From the NCBI GenBank assembly GCA_013397795.1, contig VZTJ01001457.1, forward strand, positions 1 through 64,000: a DNA stretch of 64,000 nucleotides. Reading direction: 5' to 3'. The notes under the pieces were generated by a model that saw only the letters and a program-made list of their open reading frames with translations, ran no database searches and was not told the origin of the DNA. Positions 38,620 to 52,000 of the stretch are shown here, in pieces (positions within the stretch are counted from its first letter, which is position 1; the number at the start of each line of letters is the position of its first letter). A program made the translations under genes and the position numbers. The stretch comes from Orthonyx spaldingii. Its lineage: Eukaryota > Chordata > Aves > Passeriformes > Orthonychidae.

Positions 38620-41522
38620 AGACTGTGGGCTGTGAAAGGTGAGAGCTGGGATGTTCTTCCTTTTCAGAGAGATAACTTTTAAAAGCTACTGTGTTTGTCA
38701 ATTTTCAGCTGATACAAAATCTGTATGCTGTTATTAAGCCTGTATGATCCTTGGGAAACATGACAAAAAAGGCTTAAAACTTACTATGTATTTTCATATA
38801 TATTTTGAAAGTGTATTTGGCACATGTAGTTTTTACAACTTGTCTCCGTGATAGGCAATAAAAAAATAAGAATGTATCCACAGGCGTTGGAGGTGGCTCA
38901 GCAGAAGCAGTAGCACATTCTGTGGAAGAGCTCTGTGTGCTCTGCTGGGCCTGTCCTTGAGCTGCTGTGTGGGTGAGTCTCTGATACTGCCTGACAGCAG
39001 GGTTGGTTCAGTGAAGCTGCAAAAGTGTGGGAGTTTGCAAGCTCTGCAAGAACCAGGAAGAATTTAAAAGTTCATGAAGAGATACAGAGTGGCTGTGGTG
39101 GGACTTTGTTCACTGAGGAAAGGAGTAATTCAACAATGAGTAGTCAGGACAGAGCACTGTGAGCTCTACAGACCACTGTTGCCAGGAGTAATAACCCATT
39201 CCTTCGAATCGTAGCAAAGTAAAGATTTGAAGTAATTATTTCTTAGAAAGGGAAAGGTGGATTTGGTGGTCATTGTTAAGACTGTGGTTTAAGGGATGTT
39301 GGTGTTACTGGAGAGCTGGATATTTTGGAAGACATGCCTGTACTTTGGATGGCTATTCTAGAATCTGTTTTTAAATATATTCCTAAATTAGGAATTAAAA
39401 CCAGATGCAGCACCAGATTAATTAGTCTCTCTGTACTTTCTGTTGTCATCATGCAGTCCTCCTATGAGAGCTGTGTGCCAGAAAGCCAGGAAGAGGGCAG
39501 TCTCACCACAAGCAAGTCCATTTTACAGGAACAAAACCTAATTCCCAGTTTTGTTCACAAATATAACCATGTTAAAGAGAAGATCTGTTCAGGATTGCAT
39601 AACTACTTCTGTAGCAATTAGAGAAAACTACGTGGAAAAACTACAGTAGGTAAAGCATTTGTGTTTCTAGCTCATCTCTATAAGGTTTTCTTTTCTGCTA
39701 ATCTAATACAAAATCATACAATCCATTTTTCTCTTCAGTACATTTTTTTCTCATTTGTTGTTTCTCTTCCTAAGTTAAATGAGTGGAGTCAGCTTGACAG
39801 AGCTAGCCAGCTTTATGTAGACCAGGGGCATGTGATTTGTGGCCTATAGTTGGGAAACCACTGGTATTAAGTTGTTCATGAAATCTGCTTCAGCAGCATG
39901 ATGAGTAGAGAAGGATGTCAGCCCTCAGGAGGGACCAAGCTGGATGCTGTGCTAAAGAGTGGGAGAGAGAAATCCTGTAACTCACTTGACCACAGGCTGC
40001 TTAAATCACTCAGAACTCTGGTTGAAACACTGATCTCCCTGGAGAATTAATCATAGACTCTTTGTCCTTCTCTGTGACTTGATGCTGAGAAAACAGTATC
40101 TCTATCCAATTTATTGCTAATTATGTATATACTACTAGATCAGGTGAACAGGTGATGCGAACTTCATTTTGAACCAGCATTTCTGTTTTCAGCAGCCTGG
40201 TTACTTGTTAGATATTTAGATCTCTCAGTGAAGATGTTCCAGTCCACTGTTTCCTAGAGGCAGCTGCTCCTCACAGACCTTGCCTGTCCACTCTTCAAGG
40301 TGCAGGATGGGGATGGGGCTGCTGGGAGTGTGACCCCTACTGAAGACAGAAACACGCTGCTAAATTAATGGAAAAGCAAAGATCAAAGAATTGTAGTGTG
40401 GGAATTGCCAGCTGGTGAATGAAATCAGAAGCCAGTTCAGCAATCCACTTTATCAAAAGAAAGAAAATGAGTCAGCTGAGATCTTTCTGAGGGAGCCAAA
40501 GCAGAGGCCAAGGCAAAGAAAGGGAGGAAAACTTGGTGCCAAACTGCTGCCTGCCTGTGAGATCGCAAGCTTGCTTCCTCTCCTGCTGAGGCTGAAGGAG
40601 ACATACCTAAATGGAGTTGGTGGTGTGAAAAGCCCTGTCCCTAAGTGAGGGAAAAGTGACCTAATGAAAGACCCTTGTGACTGCTTTTGGTACAGGGTGA
40701 GGTAACTGGGGAGCTGTGTAGTGAGTGTAAAGGGCTTCCCTACCTTGATACAGTAAGAGACAAAGGCACTTGGTGAGGTCCGGATGTCTGTGTCCACCTG
40801 TTTGTAGGGAAGGTTTGCATTTGTGTTCTCATTCTGAAATGGGAAAGAAAGACTTCTTTGGCTGGAGGCCAGGTCATTTCACAAGGCTGGAAGAGACCAA
40901 AACATCTTGGATGAAATCTATGTGGCAGCACTAGATGTTGGAAAGTTACTTTCATATGTGTTACATATATTACAGTCTTTTGGAATTGCTGTTCAAGATA
41001 ATTTGCTGTATATCTCATCTGTATTTTTGCAGTCATAAGAGCTACTCTTACTTTTACATGAGATATACAGAACTGTTAGAGCTATGTAAAAAATGGAAAA
41101 AATAGTGAGACAAAAACAACCACCAAAAAAACCCAAACCTAATAAAGGAGCCTTCATTTAAAGTAGCAGACTGCTTTTTAATTGAGGGACTTGCAAGTTC
41201 TTCTCAGAAGGAAGAGGTGTGACTTGCCTTGTTTTGCCCAGATGATGACTCACATGCCAGTTTGATTCAAAGGGAAATAAAAATTAATTGTCTGTCTTTC
41301 CTCCTATACAGAACATTCTAATGTACCTTGATTTCTCAGAGTATATTTCATAAAATGAAAGCTGAACATTTCTACCTAGTCTTTAGAGGCAGGATCCTGA
41401 AGGTGTGCAAGGACACCAAGTGCTGCTCTCCCAGCTTCCAAATTCCTCAGGAGCCAGAATTTGGTTGAAGTCATGTCTCTTGACCGGTCTGTTTATTATC
41501 TCCTATTTTCAACATTCTTCTC

Positions 41523-41578
41523 CTGACCTGCAGTATTAGTTTATGAACTCCATTACAAATTCCAGTACTGCAGGTCAG
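41523..41578. repeat. Perfect 13-bp inverted repeat, 30-nt spacer
   Basis: ctgacctgcagta at 41523-41535 and tactgcaggtcag at 41566-41578 are exact reverse complements. Pairing continues weakly on both sides: a mismatch then two pairs are possible outside, and a wobble plus one pair inside. The stem is shorter than a typical microRNA precursor stem, so the role is unknown. Confidence 0.8.
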
Positions 41579-41852
41579 TAGGTGGTGTAGAGGTTTTAAG
41601 TAATTCCAGGCTGGTTTGGTATAGGGGTAGATAGGGGTGTGTATTGAATCAGATTCAAGTTAGGTGTGGTTTATCTTGATTTTACTCAGTTGAAGTAAAC
41701 CAAATGACAGGGAAAATATCCTAATATAATCGTAATGAACTTCTGTGAGGTATGGACACAAGGTTATGGTTACAGGAAACTAAAACATTAATGAAATTGC
41801 AGTTTTGGAGCTGAATCTATTCTTGACCTTTAAGTGAACAGTAATTTCCAGG

Positions 41853-41899
41853 ATAATTGAATTAGTATATATTTGCATATACATAATTGAATTAGTATA
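41853..41899. repeat. Exact 17-bp direct repeat, 30-bp period
   Basis: ataattgaattagtata occurs at 41853-41869 and again at 41883-41899. The 13 bases between include atttgcat-like sequence. It is most simply a local duplication. Confidence 0.8.
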
Positions 41900-42978
41900 A
41901 ATGTCAAAGGTTGTGAACATTTTAAACACAGTCCTTTTTCCAAATTGCTGCTGCAGGTAGGGGTCTTCAGAGCTGTATTAATAAAGAACAGTTGAACCAA
42001 AAATCTACTCACCCACACCTTGTCTTTTGCTGAAGGCTGAGACGGCAATATTTTTTTGTGCTGAGGAAGTGAAAAAGGCCAGTGGCTCTTCATTTGAAAT
42101 CCAAACTGTTCTGTTCCGTGGTTTGATGTGAACTTGAACCGTCTGTAGATTGCCAGCTAGAAGGGAAGTCCATCTCATCACATGTTCTCAAATATATAGG
42201 GGGCTAAACCTGCTGTTTCTCCAGGGCCAATTATAATGTAAAATTAAAAAAAAGAAAAAGTGACTTGCCTTCTGGTATTTGAAAATTGACACCAGAGTGT
42301 TGTTACTGCTCCATTTGTCATCCCAGTACTCAGTAAAGGTTATGGATGGTTATAAAGAAATAGAAAACAAGTCTTGAAAATCTATTGGAGTTGCAATCTT
42401 TTGCAGCAAGGTCAAAAGCCAAAGAGTAGATAAGCACTGTAATCATAAATTGTAGGTCTACGATATACTCAGCTTGGTTGTCTTCTTAGTAATCAATATC
42501 TTCTCTTGAGCACCTTGATGGGAATCTGCTGACATAAAAACTTCACCACTCAAACACAGTTTGCTCCATGTTTCTTGGTTTCGAACGTATAGCATTAAAA
42601 CCTTTTCAGTCCTTATGGAGCTTTTAATATCTAGCACACAAACTTTAGCTTGAGGATTGTTGTAGCATGTACCAAGCAGGTACCATGCTTGATCCCAGAG
42701 ATGTGTGCATGCATGGGTGTACACAGGCATGTGTGCAGGTATGTTGGTTTGAACAGACGTTCAGATCTCAGTGGCATGGCTCTTTTGAAGTATTGAAAGA
42801 ATTAGTATAAGTAGATGAGAAACTTACTTTTAATTTTGAAGTTAGCAACATCAGAAACTCTGCTTTCTTTTTCTCCCAAATTTGCATTTTCCTTAAGCAT
42901 AAGTTAGGGTATTATTGGCAATGACACTTCTGCTTGTGCGGTGCTTTTCAGATGGATGTTTATTTCTGTGGATTTGGC

Positions 42979-43140
42979 TTCCGCGGGCATCTTCCCTGCT
43001 GCCCTCCTCCCGGTCCCCGCTCCGGCCCCTCGCTCACGGTCCATGACTGACATCCTCTGGTGGCATTTTCTTACTACACAGAAGCCGGGACGACAACTGA
43101 TGACGAACATTATAGGGCCCTAGAGCTTAAAAATCCCGTA
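42979..43140. other. Isolated CpG-rich patch in the spacer
   Basis: Eleven CpG dinucleotides lie between 42982 and 43138, seven of them within 42982-43038, in surroundings where CpG is rare. The core is C-rich on the plus strand (ccctcctcccggtccccgc). A clear transposon match, TATA box or conserved exon was not seen. Overlapping open frames on both strands (42904-43110 minus, 42941-43123 plus) reflect the GC content. It could be a fragment of a retroelement LTR, a retrocopy piece, or a small orphan CpG element. Confidence 0.5.
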
Positions 43141-46100
43141 ACTGCTTTTGTGAAATTGTCATACTAAGGTTTGTTTTGTAACCCTCAGAATCACTGTCGT
43201 AGTGTTCTGCTTCATCACCTTATTTACATATGCAAAGTCTCACTCAAATTCTGTATTTGCAGTTATTCCTCTGGCTTTCCTTTGCAGAATTCTTGAGTCT
43301 GATGACATTAAAAAAAGAGGGGGAGGGGAGCATTTTAAAAAGTAAGTATCGAATAGCTAAGATGCATTTTAACTGTATTGTAAAGTCAATGAATTTTTAT
43401 AATGTGTTTGGCCTCTAACCTGCAGCTTTGGGACTACTGTCATATAACAGCAAAGCCTCATAACAACACAGGCTTTAGATTCTCATAAATATAATTTCCT
43501 TAAGTAAAGCTTAAAGCAATGTTTTTTGGATACTGGACCAGTGCCTCTGATATTTCTGAGGAATTTACTGAGCTTCTATGCATATATGCACAAAGCAGTG
43601 GGAAGGTAGGTATGTGTTTAATTTAAAAGAAGCTGATGGTTTTGTTTACAGGAATTACATTCTAGTCCTGCATTGCTCTCTGCATTCCTTTCATTCAGGA
43701 ACTCAGACTGTTTACATGATCTGGTTTCCTGGCATTATGCTAAACCCTGGATAGAAAGATGGTTTCTCCAAAGAGGTCTGCATGGGAAACCCCCCAGATG
43801 AATGGTCTGTGGGGAGGGCTGATGGGAATTTAAAGACTGAGACTGCCAGCATTAGCATGGGGTGTTTGGCAGCAGTCCTGAAACAAGGACTGTTGCTCAT
43901 GCTCCAAATGTCTGCTTGCTTCTGAATGTGGTTGAGGATATGGTGTCATTGGGCCTGGGACATGCCACAGCCACTTACTAGCTGTGTTTATTCTTTGAAT
44001 TTCTTTAAAGTAAACAAAATCTTCTAGAACACTTTCTCCTCCCAACTCTGACTTCTTGAGCAGGCAGCCCCAACCAGAGCTTTGTGTGGTTCCCTGTTTC
44101 CAGCAGTGCCACTGCTGTCCTGCAGTATGAGGTAGCTTCAGGACTGCTGGCACTGTCCTGCAAGAGCTTTCCCATAATTTTAACTAAGTGAGGTATCCAA
44201 CCTCATTCTTCCTTTGGGACACCATTAATTTTTGCGTGCTCTCCCTGCATGTGTTAGTCTGAGTGGACAGAGCTGCCTGGGGCACTGCTGCATGGTGTCC
44301 ATCCCTTGGTATTACATGTGGTCTTCAGAGCTCCACATGCAGTACAGGTTGAAGTACCCTTCCAGGCACTTTCCATGTCATATCAATTTTTTTTTACTTT
44401 TTCCCCTTACTATTTGCCTTCCTGAAAGTTTTCAAATGCCTTGTGAAGATAGGTGTGTTCTGAACAATCTTCTGCTCCTCACAGAAAACTCAGGCTTTCT
44501 CTGTAGACAATGTCGTCTCTGAAATGAAACTAATTATTGAGACACAATAACAATAACAACAGAGTTGTGAGTGAGCATTTCAAATAATCTTGTCTGTTTT
44601 CACTTTTTTGTGCTGGGTCTGGTTTGAGTACAACCTACAAAGCAGTAAAAGCATTGGCCCTAAAATCCAAAGCTGAGATAATGCCCTCACTTACTAAAAG
44701 GATAATCCATCTTCTCTCTCCCTCTGTTATTCTGATGTGGTTTTGATCAGATTGATGTGACCAGCACTTAGTGAGGCTTTACAGCTCTTGCCACAGTCTG
44801 ACATTACATGAACTTGAAATTATGAGAGCGTGCTGTGCTGAAGTGTAGAATGGGGCCAGCACTGAGAGGGGTTCCTAAACCCCTGCACAGTCACTTCAGA
44901 GCTAAGTGCCAGAGTAATGCTTTGTCCTGTGCAGGGCCAGCTTGTCAGAGGGCAGCTCTGAATGGCTTGGGAGAGATTTATTTAGAAACTGAGATTAAAC
45001 TAGGGTGTCCACTTACAGGTCTCTGGTGGTGCCTGAATTCCAGTGTAGTCACTGGAGCTCATTTAGAGAATGATGCTGCTCGCTGTGCACAAACCCACTG
45101 CCTCGTGCATGGAATGGTTTCATTGATCAAATTTCTGCTGTTTTTCAGATTTTTGGAATTAAGCAGCAGCTACACTTGCAGACAACTGTATGTGGATACC
45201 TATAGCCAGATGCCTTAAGCCAAATTCCCACTCTCACTAGAAAGTGATCATCTTTTTTCAGCATCCAGAAGTACCAGCATTTTCTAAAGAAAGTCTATTC
45301 CAAATCACCTTCCTGCAAAGGCCATTTTAGTTTTGTGCAGTCAGTAGATAGCCCTGTCAGAAATCCAGTCCTCTTCCTTGTATGGAAAACAGATTTTGAA
45401 AACAATTTGTATATGTAATTTAAGTATTCTTATTAATTACTTAATACCTTTAAAAACATTCAGAACTGTAGCCCCTGGACACTCAAAAGCTTATCAGTTC
45501 AGCTCCAGCATGAATTCTAGAACTGGAGAATTTTCTGAGAGCTGTAATACATTCATTTCTCTCAAACTACTCAGCAGCATCCTGAGCAGATTGAAAAATC
45601 TTCCACCCTCTTTATGAAAGATGAATCTGTGGTCAGGCAGTTTCCATGACTGCATATGTAGATATACAGTAAATAAATTCCTCTTCAGTTTTTTGCATGC
45701 TGTATTTTACAGGTTTTTTTGTATGTTTACAACTGGGTAGGAGGAAGAAATACAGCAAGGTGTTGATTTGAGTGACTTCTAAGCTGAGTGAGAAATGGTC
45801 TTAGTCCCCACTAATTGTTACTGGCTGATTCTGAAGACTACATGTTTTATACACCTGCCAGGTTCAGAGACACTGCACAGCCCTGCAGTTAACACACCTG
45901 GGTTGCTCTCTGCTTTCCTTGTCTTCCACAAAGTGGAGCTACAGCTGCACTCAGAGAAGGGACCGTGGAAAAACAATTTAAGCATAAGGAAATAATACTC
46001 TGCAGTGAAAAAAAAAAAGTTGAAGCTTGACAGCAGAAAGTGAAGGAGAGATAATTCATCAATCTAGCTTTGCAATGCTCTAGATCCAGAAATCATAGAG

Positions 46101-47175
46101 GCTTCTCATCTTAATCCATCTTGAGTGAGCAATGAAGTGCGTGTACAGCTTGTACATGGTATACCCTTGCTTTATTATGGCACAAACCTTACTGGGGATG
46201 TGTTTCTTGTGGGAGACAGTGGCTTTCAAAATCTGGTTTCATTTACAGGTAGAAACGTGTGGTGGCATGTACCACAACACTGAGTAGTGGTGGCTAGTTT
46301 CTACTGTAATTACCCACAAGATACTGTGCAAACAGCTTGGTGAAATCTCTAAAAACTCCTCACTGATACTTTACAGCTGAGGGAGAGTATCTAGATATTT
46401 TTGAGGTTTGACCTGTGTCAGGACCAAACTCTAATCACTGCTGCAGCCCTGTGTGGCCCTGTGTGACCTGAGGTCAGGTAAGTGGCATTCAGTTGCTGCC
46501 TATAGAAGAAGTATAATAATGCTTACCACCTCATTACCAAAATAATTCTTTAGATATGATGGGCAAGCTTTATATAACGCTTTGAAAATAGGTTATATAA
46601 GTTCCTAATTAGGGAATTAATGGATTAAGGTATAACTCTGTTATTGTATAATTGTATAGCCTTGTTAATGTATAACTGCTATATATTACCTACAAAACTG
46701 TTTTCCTTAAATTCTCAAAGAGCAAAAGATTTTAGTTTCCTACTTACATGGAACAGAGGGAGCAGACACATGAATTACATAGGATTCCCTGAAAAAAAGG
46801 CCAGTGAGAAGTAAAACCTGATCATCACAATGTAGCATTCTGCCAGTCAGGCCATTAAGTACTTAATTAGCTCCTAAGCACACAAGAAGTTCAATTAACT
46901 AGGATAGTAAACCTGACCAAAGAACCAGCTGCAGCTGTGGTTGGAATCAGAGAAGATTTTGAAACTGCAGCTGTGGACTGCAATGCTGAAGAGACAATAC
47001 GTCCAACTATGGACTATAGACAAAGTCAGTGTTTCCCCCAATTTTTATTGATGAAAAGAACACAGAAGATGGATTTGCCATCTTTGTATGAACTGATATT
47101 CACTGAGGAAGGTGAGAAACTTGAGGGGTGAGAGATAGAGGCTGATGGAATCATGGGACTCATGAGACTAATTAA

Positions 47176-48290
47176 AGAATAGTTTGGGTTGGAAGGGACC
47201 TTTAAAGGTCATCTAATCTGACTGCCCTGCAAGGAGGGCATGGGGTCCAACCTGACCTTGAATGTTCCCAGGGATAGGATATCTACCATCTCCCTGGACA
47301 ACTTGTTCCAGTGTTTCACCACCCTCATTGTAAAAAACTTTCAAAAAATTTTCTTCCTTATATCTAGTCTGGATCTACCCTCTTTCAGTTTAAAACCACT
47401 ACCCTGTCCTATCACAACAGGTCCTGCAATAAGTCTGTCCTCATCTTTCTGATAAGTCCCTTAAGTATTAAAAAGTCACAATTAGGTCACTCCATAGCAT
47501 TCTCTTTTCCAGGCTGAACAATCCCAATCCTCTCAGCCGTTCCTCATAAGAGAGGTGCTTCATCCTTCCCATTATCTTGATGGCCTCCTCTGGACTCACT
47601 CCAGCAGGTCCATGTCCTGCCTGTGCTGGGACCCCAGAGCTGGATGCAGCACTGCAGGTGGGGTCCCACCAGAGCAGAACAGAGGGGCAGAATCCCCTCT
47701 CTCGCCCTGCTGGCCATGCTGCTTTGGATGCAGCCCAGGACACTGGCTTTCTGGGCTGTGAGTGCCCATTGCCATGTCATGTCCAGCTTCTCATCCATCA
47801 CTATCCCCGAATCCTTCTCGGCAGGGCTGCTCTCAATTCCTCCATCCCTCAGCTTGTGTTGTTACTGGCAGTTGCCCAACCCAGGTGCAGCACCTTGCTC
47901 TCGGCCTTGTTGACCCTCATGAGGTGCCCCTGGGCTCATTTCTCCAGCTTGTCCAGTCCCTCTGGACAGCATCCCACCCCTCAGTTGTGTCAGCTGCACC
48001 ACTCAGCTTGGTGTTCTCTGCAAAGTTGCTGAGGCTGCACTCGATCCCATGTCTGTGTCATTGATGAAGGTATTGACCAGTACTGGTGCCAGCACAGACC
48101 CCTGAGGGACACCCCTTGTCACGGATCTCCATTTGGATATTGAGCTGCAGATCACTACCCTCTGGATGTGACCATCCAACCAATTCCTCATCCACCTAAC
48201 AGTCCATCTATCAAATCTGTATCTCTTCAATTTAGAGAGAAGGATGCTGGACATCCTCACAATACAGATACTCTGACTCCTTGATGCTAT
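47176..48290 (-). mobile_element. CR1 LINE, 1.1 kb, with part of the reverse transcriptase
   Basis: The longest transposon copy in the window, read on the minus strand. The segment 48260 to 48050 translates to a CR1 reverse-transcriptase stretch with KLKRYRFDRWTVRWMRNWL, then VTRGVPQGSVLAPVLVN and FINDTDMG, matching the conserved GVPQGS(V/I)LGPVLFN-FIND block. Downstream, 47801-47468 carries the ORF2 C-terminus, with HLSYEERLRGLGLFSLEKR and a following block. The element then enters the 3' UTR and ends at 47176 with the complement of ggtcccttccaacccaaac. The catalytic FADD-type block is disrupted and stops interrupt the frame, so it is inactive. Confidence 0.93.
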
Positions 48291-49001
48291 GACCTCCCTC
48301 TCTAGAATGCCTTTTAGCCCAAATGGAAAGGAAGGGGATGCAAAAGGGGCTGATGCAAAATCCAGTCCTGTACAAGCTGAAGTCAGCTGCTCCTCATCAG
48401 GACCTTCCTTTTTTCATCCTGCAAATTCTGGTGAAGACCTGACTTTATGTCTTTGCTACATACACTGTATTTTTTAAACATGGGAGAACTGCCTGCCTGT
48501 ACTGCAAACTAAGGAAATAGCTCACTGCTCCTTACAAAGTCCTTGGTTTCTGTAATTACACCTTGGGCCAAGTCTGGACAGTAATCTCCAGACAATTTCT
48601 GGGAGCCAGGTGTTATGAATCAGTTATTTTGTGGTATTATCCAGATCAGTAATTTCCAGTGCAGGATTTTTTTCCCCCTTGATAAGTATGCTGTGGCTGT
48701 GTTACCAGACATGTTGAATCATGTTGCATGACAAGGAAGAGACCATGTTGCTGCTAATAAGACCAAATTCACTCCATGGATAACTGTTTTAGATAATCAA
48801 CAGGATCAAATGTGTTCATTATGTTCTAAGTACTTCAGATGAAAAGGATACAATTCTGGCAGGATTTTGAAAATTACCTAGCTCTGCAAACTATGTCACA
48901 GTAAGTGGCTGTTCTAGTATGTGGGAAACGTATTGTTAATGAGATGATCAGGAAATGGCATTAATCTTCTCTTACTTTTTTTTTTTTTTNACAAGGATTT
49001 A

Positions 49002-49043
<42 letters not shown>

Positions 49044-52000
49044 AGGAAGAGTATAGCAATCTTTAAGGAAATGAAGATCCAGATCTCTAGATGCTTTTGA
49101 GTAAAATTATTTGGCTGATGATAATATATTTGTTTATCAAATTATGTCAATGATAATTTCAGATTTGCAGTGTTAAAAGCTATGGATCTTTAAGCCCTTT
49201 GATATGGCTTTAGAATTTAAATAACTGGCATTTGCAGTGTAGTAATTCTTGGATGCCCAGATTGTGGACCAGAAATGTGTGTGCCACAAACCCTAGGAAA
49301 AGTGAACAAGGCAACAGTGTGGGTATAAATGAAAGAGGAATGTGGTACATGCCATGCAATGCACTCATCAAGGAGTGGTGTGTTACTGCTTACACGTGGA
49401 ACAGATCTAATCTGAAGTGCTGGGGAATACAGTGTGCCAGTGCATACCTGTGTTCAGCAGCTGCTAGTCAAGGAACATGTGTGTAATCGCGTGGGGTTGT
49501 GAAATATTTTGCCATGAAGGAGTTCCTCATCTGTCCTTGAACATATCAAGAGTGTGAGAGGATTTATGGAGCTGTCACCCAGGAGATAATGAATGCACAC
49601 ACATACAGAAGAGTGAAGACAGTATAAAACCGTTACCCAGGCTGGCAGGAGAATGAAGGAGTTGCCTGATAATGCTTTTAAGTTGCTTATTCTTTAAATG
49701 CATTTTAAAATCTAGATTGCAGTGAAGTTGACTTCTGTGTCACCTGTATTGACATTCTGCTTAGTGTTTGCTGTCTATTCTGTATCATGTAAATTTTTCT
49801 TTAACTGAGAGTGGGTATGGGATAATGATCTGAAAAAAATGTTTGCTCCTCATGAGATGCCTTAAAAAGAAAATGTGAGTCAAACCATCCCAAGTCAGGT
49901 CATGAGCAGGGACAGTCCTCTTAGCATGTAATCAGAGAAGTATTAGTGCTGCCAACTTCAGAATAGGCTGTGAGGAACCTGGCTCATGTGCAGCCCCTAC
50001 TGACTGTTCAGCTGCCTGAGTTATAATGCAGTGGGTTTCTGTTATGGTGCCAGGCAGGGAGAGTGTTCTCTCTCTCAGTTGGAACTGATTTATAATTTCT
50101 GGTGCAGAAAAAAAAAGCCCTTGGGTTCACCTAGTCCATGATATTTCTTCTCCATTAAAAGTGCTACTACACTTCTTTGGGGTGCTGGTGTGACTCACCA
50201 TTGCTAGTAAGTTATAGAATATGATCAAGAAAAAAGTATACTTTACACGGCATAGGTACAGAACATAGGTTTTATGCTGTCCGAATTGAATGAAACACCG
50301 TAGCATCTTTTTAGTTTATATGGTGAAACAAGTATTAACTGGTTGCAAAGGCTTTTGCATCTCAGTGTTTTTCCCTGAACCCATGTTCCTAGCCACCACT
50401 TGTTGCAGAGTAGTTGAATAAACTTCAGATAAAGTTGGCTAGGCAGAAGTGCAGCAAGGGAAGCATGAGAACAATCAACAAGGGAACAGCTTGTACTCAG
50501 CTGGAGTAGTGAACACAGTAAATACAACATAGTAGCAAACATGGGATCAAAAGTTCAGTTAGAAGAGATCTTGTAGTTCTATTGGCAGAACAGTGACATG
50601 GGGAAAGAGAGAAACATGTAAGACCTTGTGGATTGGGGCTGTATGGCAAGAGAGAGCGATTTGGTCCCTTGATCTGCAAGTGATTTCCTTTTCTTTCTGT
50701 ATTTTTGCCAGTTTATTCCTCTGTGTTATCTGTACTTCAAAAAATGTCAATTGGAGGAGCGTGCCTGCTTTTCTTGCTTGCTGTTGTTGCATTACTAATT
50801 GCTGCAGATTTAATTATGGTCACGGTGCTCAAACCTTTCAGGCAGCTATTTGTTTGTGTTAAATCCAAGGAGTGAGAGCATTAACCAGTTCTCCTCATGA
50901 CTGGGCTGGAGTGGGAGAGGTAATTATTTTTGTTAGAAAAAATGCTCTTTTCGGAAGCATGGAGCAAAGCAACAATGATAACCAGAATTTTCTCAGGTTT
51001 TTATTCTGGAGACTTGGAAAGCTCAAACGCAAGACAGTGTGTGACTTAGGCAGGACTCATCTTTGCTCTGGTACAAATCTGTAGCTATGTACTTTTTCTG
51101 TAGTTTAGTAGAACTCTGGATAGCTAGGATACATATTTACTCATTAGCCCTACTTTTTTTTTTTACTGTGCATTTATATGGTCTCCATAAATGTCTTTGT
51201 TTCCCTCAAGACTGGATCGTTTTAGATTTACTTTTGAGAATTTCTTTTTGTCAAGGACTCCCTCAAATCCTTTTTGTACCCTGTGTTTCAACTACAAAGA
51301 CTTACCTGATTCAGCTGCCATGGAAAACTTTTTGCTCTACACCAGACCATATGCCAGCTCTTAATGGGATAGTATTTTCCAGTTTTCCAATAGGTATTTT
51401 CCAAGGTTTAGTTTGATCTTTGAAAAGCACTTTGAGACATTTGCATGGAGGGTGTGATGCCTCTCTCAGTGGCAGCAGTCCTACCCTGAAGTCAGGAAGC
51501 ATCCTGGCATCTGTACAAGTGCTGCGCTGGGACACAGAGCATGTTCTGTCCATATGTGAAGTATGTCTGCAAATAAACATATTCCAAATAACATATATGA
51601 AGGCTAAATATGTATATGAGGATTGTAATTTGAACATCTTTTATGTACTCCCAGTTCATCATAAGCTTTCATTGCCTTCTTAGAGACTACTGAGAAGACA
51701 ACACTATTTTTTCTGGAAGCAATCCTTGTACAAAAAAAAGAGGTTCTGCCTTCATTTGTCTTAGTGGTTTGACTAGCTCTCTTACATTCTCATTTGAGAT
51801 AATCTTTAGAGACATTTTTTGTACTACTGCTCAAAAATTTCTCAAAAATATTTGGGTGATCAGTAACATTTGAGTTGAAGTGCCTGTCTGGGTACTTGAT
51901 TCTCAATATATGAAATTAGAGATGGCCTCATAATTTAGATTTGTTCCAGCTGAAACAATTTTACACCACAGGTAAATTTTGTCAACTCATTCTTCTGTTT

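Larger units (their letters stand above)
29936..41522. other. Intergenic spacer between PAWR and SYT1, first part
   Basis: No coding gene, RNA gene or confidently assignable transposon was recognised. Its first 1-2 kb may still be PAWR 3' UTR. Open frames of 60-116 codons appear on both strands without domains. Local features are a perfect 12-bp hairpin at 30596-30625, a 20/21-bp imperfect tandem duplication at 38579-38619, and moderately GC-rich patches at about 38.9-39.1 and 40.2-40.6 kb that might be old, unrecognised repeats. Confidence 0.5.
41579..47175. other. Intergenic spacer, second part
   Basis: No gene was recognised. It holds an exact 17-bp direct repeat (41853-41869 and 41883-41899, 30-bp period) and a CpG-rich patch at 42979-43140. 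Sequence at about 43.7-45.2 kb is less AT-rich than its surroundings and may include old repeats that I cannot name. Open frames up to 127 codons show no domain. Confidence 0.45.

Noticed and set aside
42904..43123. Overlapping open frames over the CpG-rich patch as a small gene
   Set aside because: Both strands are open because of high GC content; no recognised domain or splice border.
47577..48032. 151-codon plus-strand open frame
   Set aside because: It is antisense to the CR1 copy read on the minus strand.
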